DNA of 64,000 bases. It comes from Thioclava sp. GXIMD4216 (lineage in GTDB: Bacteria; Pseudomonadota; Alphaproteobacteria; Rhodobacterales; Rhodobacteraceae). Numbering within the stretch: the first letter of the stretch is position 1; each line of letters starts with the position of its first letter. Positions 63,092-64,000 of the stretch are shown here, in pieces. The stretch is from positions 2,459,501 to 2,523,500 of the forward strand of contig NZ_CP149926.1 in assembly GCF_037949285.1 (NCBI RefSeq). The letters run 5' to 3'. Below the pieces are notes generated by a model, which saw only the letters and a program-made list of their open reading frames with translations, searched no databases and had not been told where the DNA came from. A program made the translations under genes and the position numbers.

Positions 63092-64000
63092 ATGAGCGAC
63101 ACGACCCGCGAAGCGGCCGCCAAGAATATCAGCGAGATCGAACAGGTTGCGGCCCTGCGCCTCCCCGATCCGCAAGAGGTCGGTCTGGCGCTCGACAAGG
63201 CCGAGGCCCCCACCGCCATCGAGATCCGGTCACGGATGAACGAGGTCGACCTGACCGATTCCAACACCATTCTGCGCTTTGGCACCCGCGCCCAGTCGGA
63301 GTTGCAGGAGATCAGTCAGGCGATGCTGGTGGATGTGAAAAACAAGGATACCGGCCCTGCCGGTGATAGCCTGCGCCAGATCGTCACCACGTTGCGCGGG
63401 TTTTCGGTCAGCGAGCTGGATGTGCGCCGCAAGCAAAGCTGGTGGGAACGGCTGATGGGGCGCGCGGCGCCCTTTGCCTCGTTCCTTGCGCGCTATGAAC
63501 AGGTGCAAAGCCAGATCGACAAGATCAGCGATGTGCTGCTTTCGCATGAAACGAAGCTGCTCAAGGATGTCAAATCGCTTGATCTGCTTTATACCAAGAC
63601 GCTGAAATTCTATGATGAACTGGCGCTTTATATCGCGGCCGGGGAAGCCAAGCTGGCCGAGGCCGATGCCACGATCATTCCCGCCAAAGAGGCGGAAGTG
63701 GCGCAGGCCGCCGAGGGCGACAAGCTAATCCGTGCCCAGGAGCTGCGCGATATCCGTGCCGCACGCGATGATCTGGAGCGCCGCGTGCATGACCTGAAGC
63801 TGACCCGTCAGGTCACCATGCAGTCGCTCCCCTCGATCCGGCTGGTACAGGAAAACGACAAGGCACTGGTCTCCAAGATCAACTCGACCTTGGTCAATAC
63901 CGTGCCGCTGTGGGAAACCCAACTGGCACAAGCCGTTACGATCCAGCGCTCGGCGGAGGCCGCAGGCGCGGTGAAGGCCGCCAATGACCTCACCAATGAC
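63092..64000 (+). CDS. Toxic anion resistance protein TelA-like (runs off right edge)
   Basis: 303 codons open to the window edge. The start MSDTTREAAAKNISEIEQVA leads to a helical protein of the TelA/KlaA family, with DSLRQIVTTLRGFSVSELDVRRKQSWWERLMG and FASFLARYEQVQSQIDKISDVLLSHETKLLKDVKSLDLLY as the family core. Later parts are rich in Ala, Glu and Arg and likely coiled coils. ATG 63092 has AAGGAGA 9 nt upstream. TelA was named for tellurite resistance on plasmids; chromosomal copies may act in envelope stress. The C-terminus is outside the window. Confidence 0.88.
   Translation, partial: MSDTTREAAAKNISEIEQVAALRLPDPQEVGLALDKAEAPTAIEIRSRMNEVDLTDSNTILRFGTRAQSELQEISQAMLVDVKNKDTGPAGDSLRQIVTTLRGFSVSELDVRRKQSWWERLMGRAAPFASFLARYEQVQSQIDKISDVLLSHETKLLKDVKSLDLLYTKTLKFYDELALYIAAGEAKLAEADATIIPAKEAEVAQAAEGDKLIRAQELRDIRAARDDLERRVHDLKLTRQVTMQSLPSIRLVQENDKALVSKINSTLVNTVPLWETQLAQAVTIQRSAEAAGAVKAANDLTND

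Overview
The window is about 64 kb of high-GC chromosome from an alphaproteobacterium, most likely of the order Rhodobacterales. The evidence is the nrdR-ribD / ribE-ribB-ribH-nusB order with capsule genes between its two halves, the rpoD and dnaG type, a class A RNase P RNA, a TGA-N9-TCA box of the Iron-Rhodo type in front of an imelysin operon, and many TonB, choline and betaine genes. I cannot name a genus. Most of the window is core chromosome. The accessory parts are an IS21 remnant and the region around it, a few orphan membrane genes and two broken genes.

Layout. 1-3.6 kb (minus strand): a receptor, ECF sigma factor and FecR regulator, a cell-surface signalling set, in the unusual order receptor-sigma-FecR. 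3.9-5.3 kb: truncated IS21-type element, gene debris and tRNA-Arg(UCU). 5.6-15.9 kb: GNAT, a small membrane protein, then the riboflavin/NusB operon (minus). It is split by three plus-strand capsule genes (KpsS-like, Wza/KpsD-like lipoprotein, KpsC), which together could make and export a Kdo-linked capsule. The ribB gene carries a RibA-like domain without its zinc cysteines. 16-21.9 kb: YjbQ with two exported proteins, a divergent HxlR/QorB pair, 3-oxoacid CoA-transferase subunits, a FabI-like reductase and an unknown gene directly behind rpoD. 22-26 kb: rpoD and dnaG. 26.4-29.8 kb: an orphan TadG/TadE-type pseudopilin trio with a small lipoprotein. 30-34.5 kb: hom, glpX, recJ. 34.6-34.9 kb: three tRNA-Glu genes repeated at exactly 100 bp. 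35-45 kb: zinT with a Zur-like palindrome, ychF, trpA, lldD, rplY, a rhodanese/GlxA-type regulator pair, pth, a gene with a homopolymer frameshift, gloA, thyX and DUF1810.

45.4-51.6 kb: a hydrolase and a choline-sulfate/betaine catabolic set. BetC releases choline from choline-O-sulfate, ChoX binds choline for uptake, and GbcAB demethylate glycine betaine. The dehydrogenases BetA/BetB and the ChoWV transporter are not in the window. 51.9-57.9 kb: an autotransporter-type barrel convergent with an iron-regulated operon (two imelysins, a di-heme DUF1111 protein and a Tat-exported DUF1513 protein). 57.9-64 kb: a decayed DUF2268 metalloprotease, rpmG, rnpB, tadA, an RluB-type pseudouridine synthase with a very long repetitive basic tail, and the XpaC-TelA pair preceded by a tiny membrane ORF. 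TelA runs off the right edge.

Cross-cutting structure: four copies of an intergenic palindromic element whose inner stem changes sequence but keeps pairing (about 37.95, 38.16, 41.77 and 59.43 kb), a six-unit 14-bp tandem repeat between hom and glpX, and a 13-C tract just upstream of recJ. I found no CRISPR array, prophage, toxin-antitoxin locus or recognisable defence system. The most original leads are the covarying repeat family, the rib/capsule interleaving and the orphan TadG trio. None of them amounts to a demonstrated new system.
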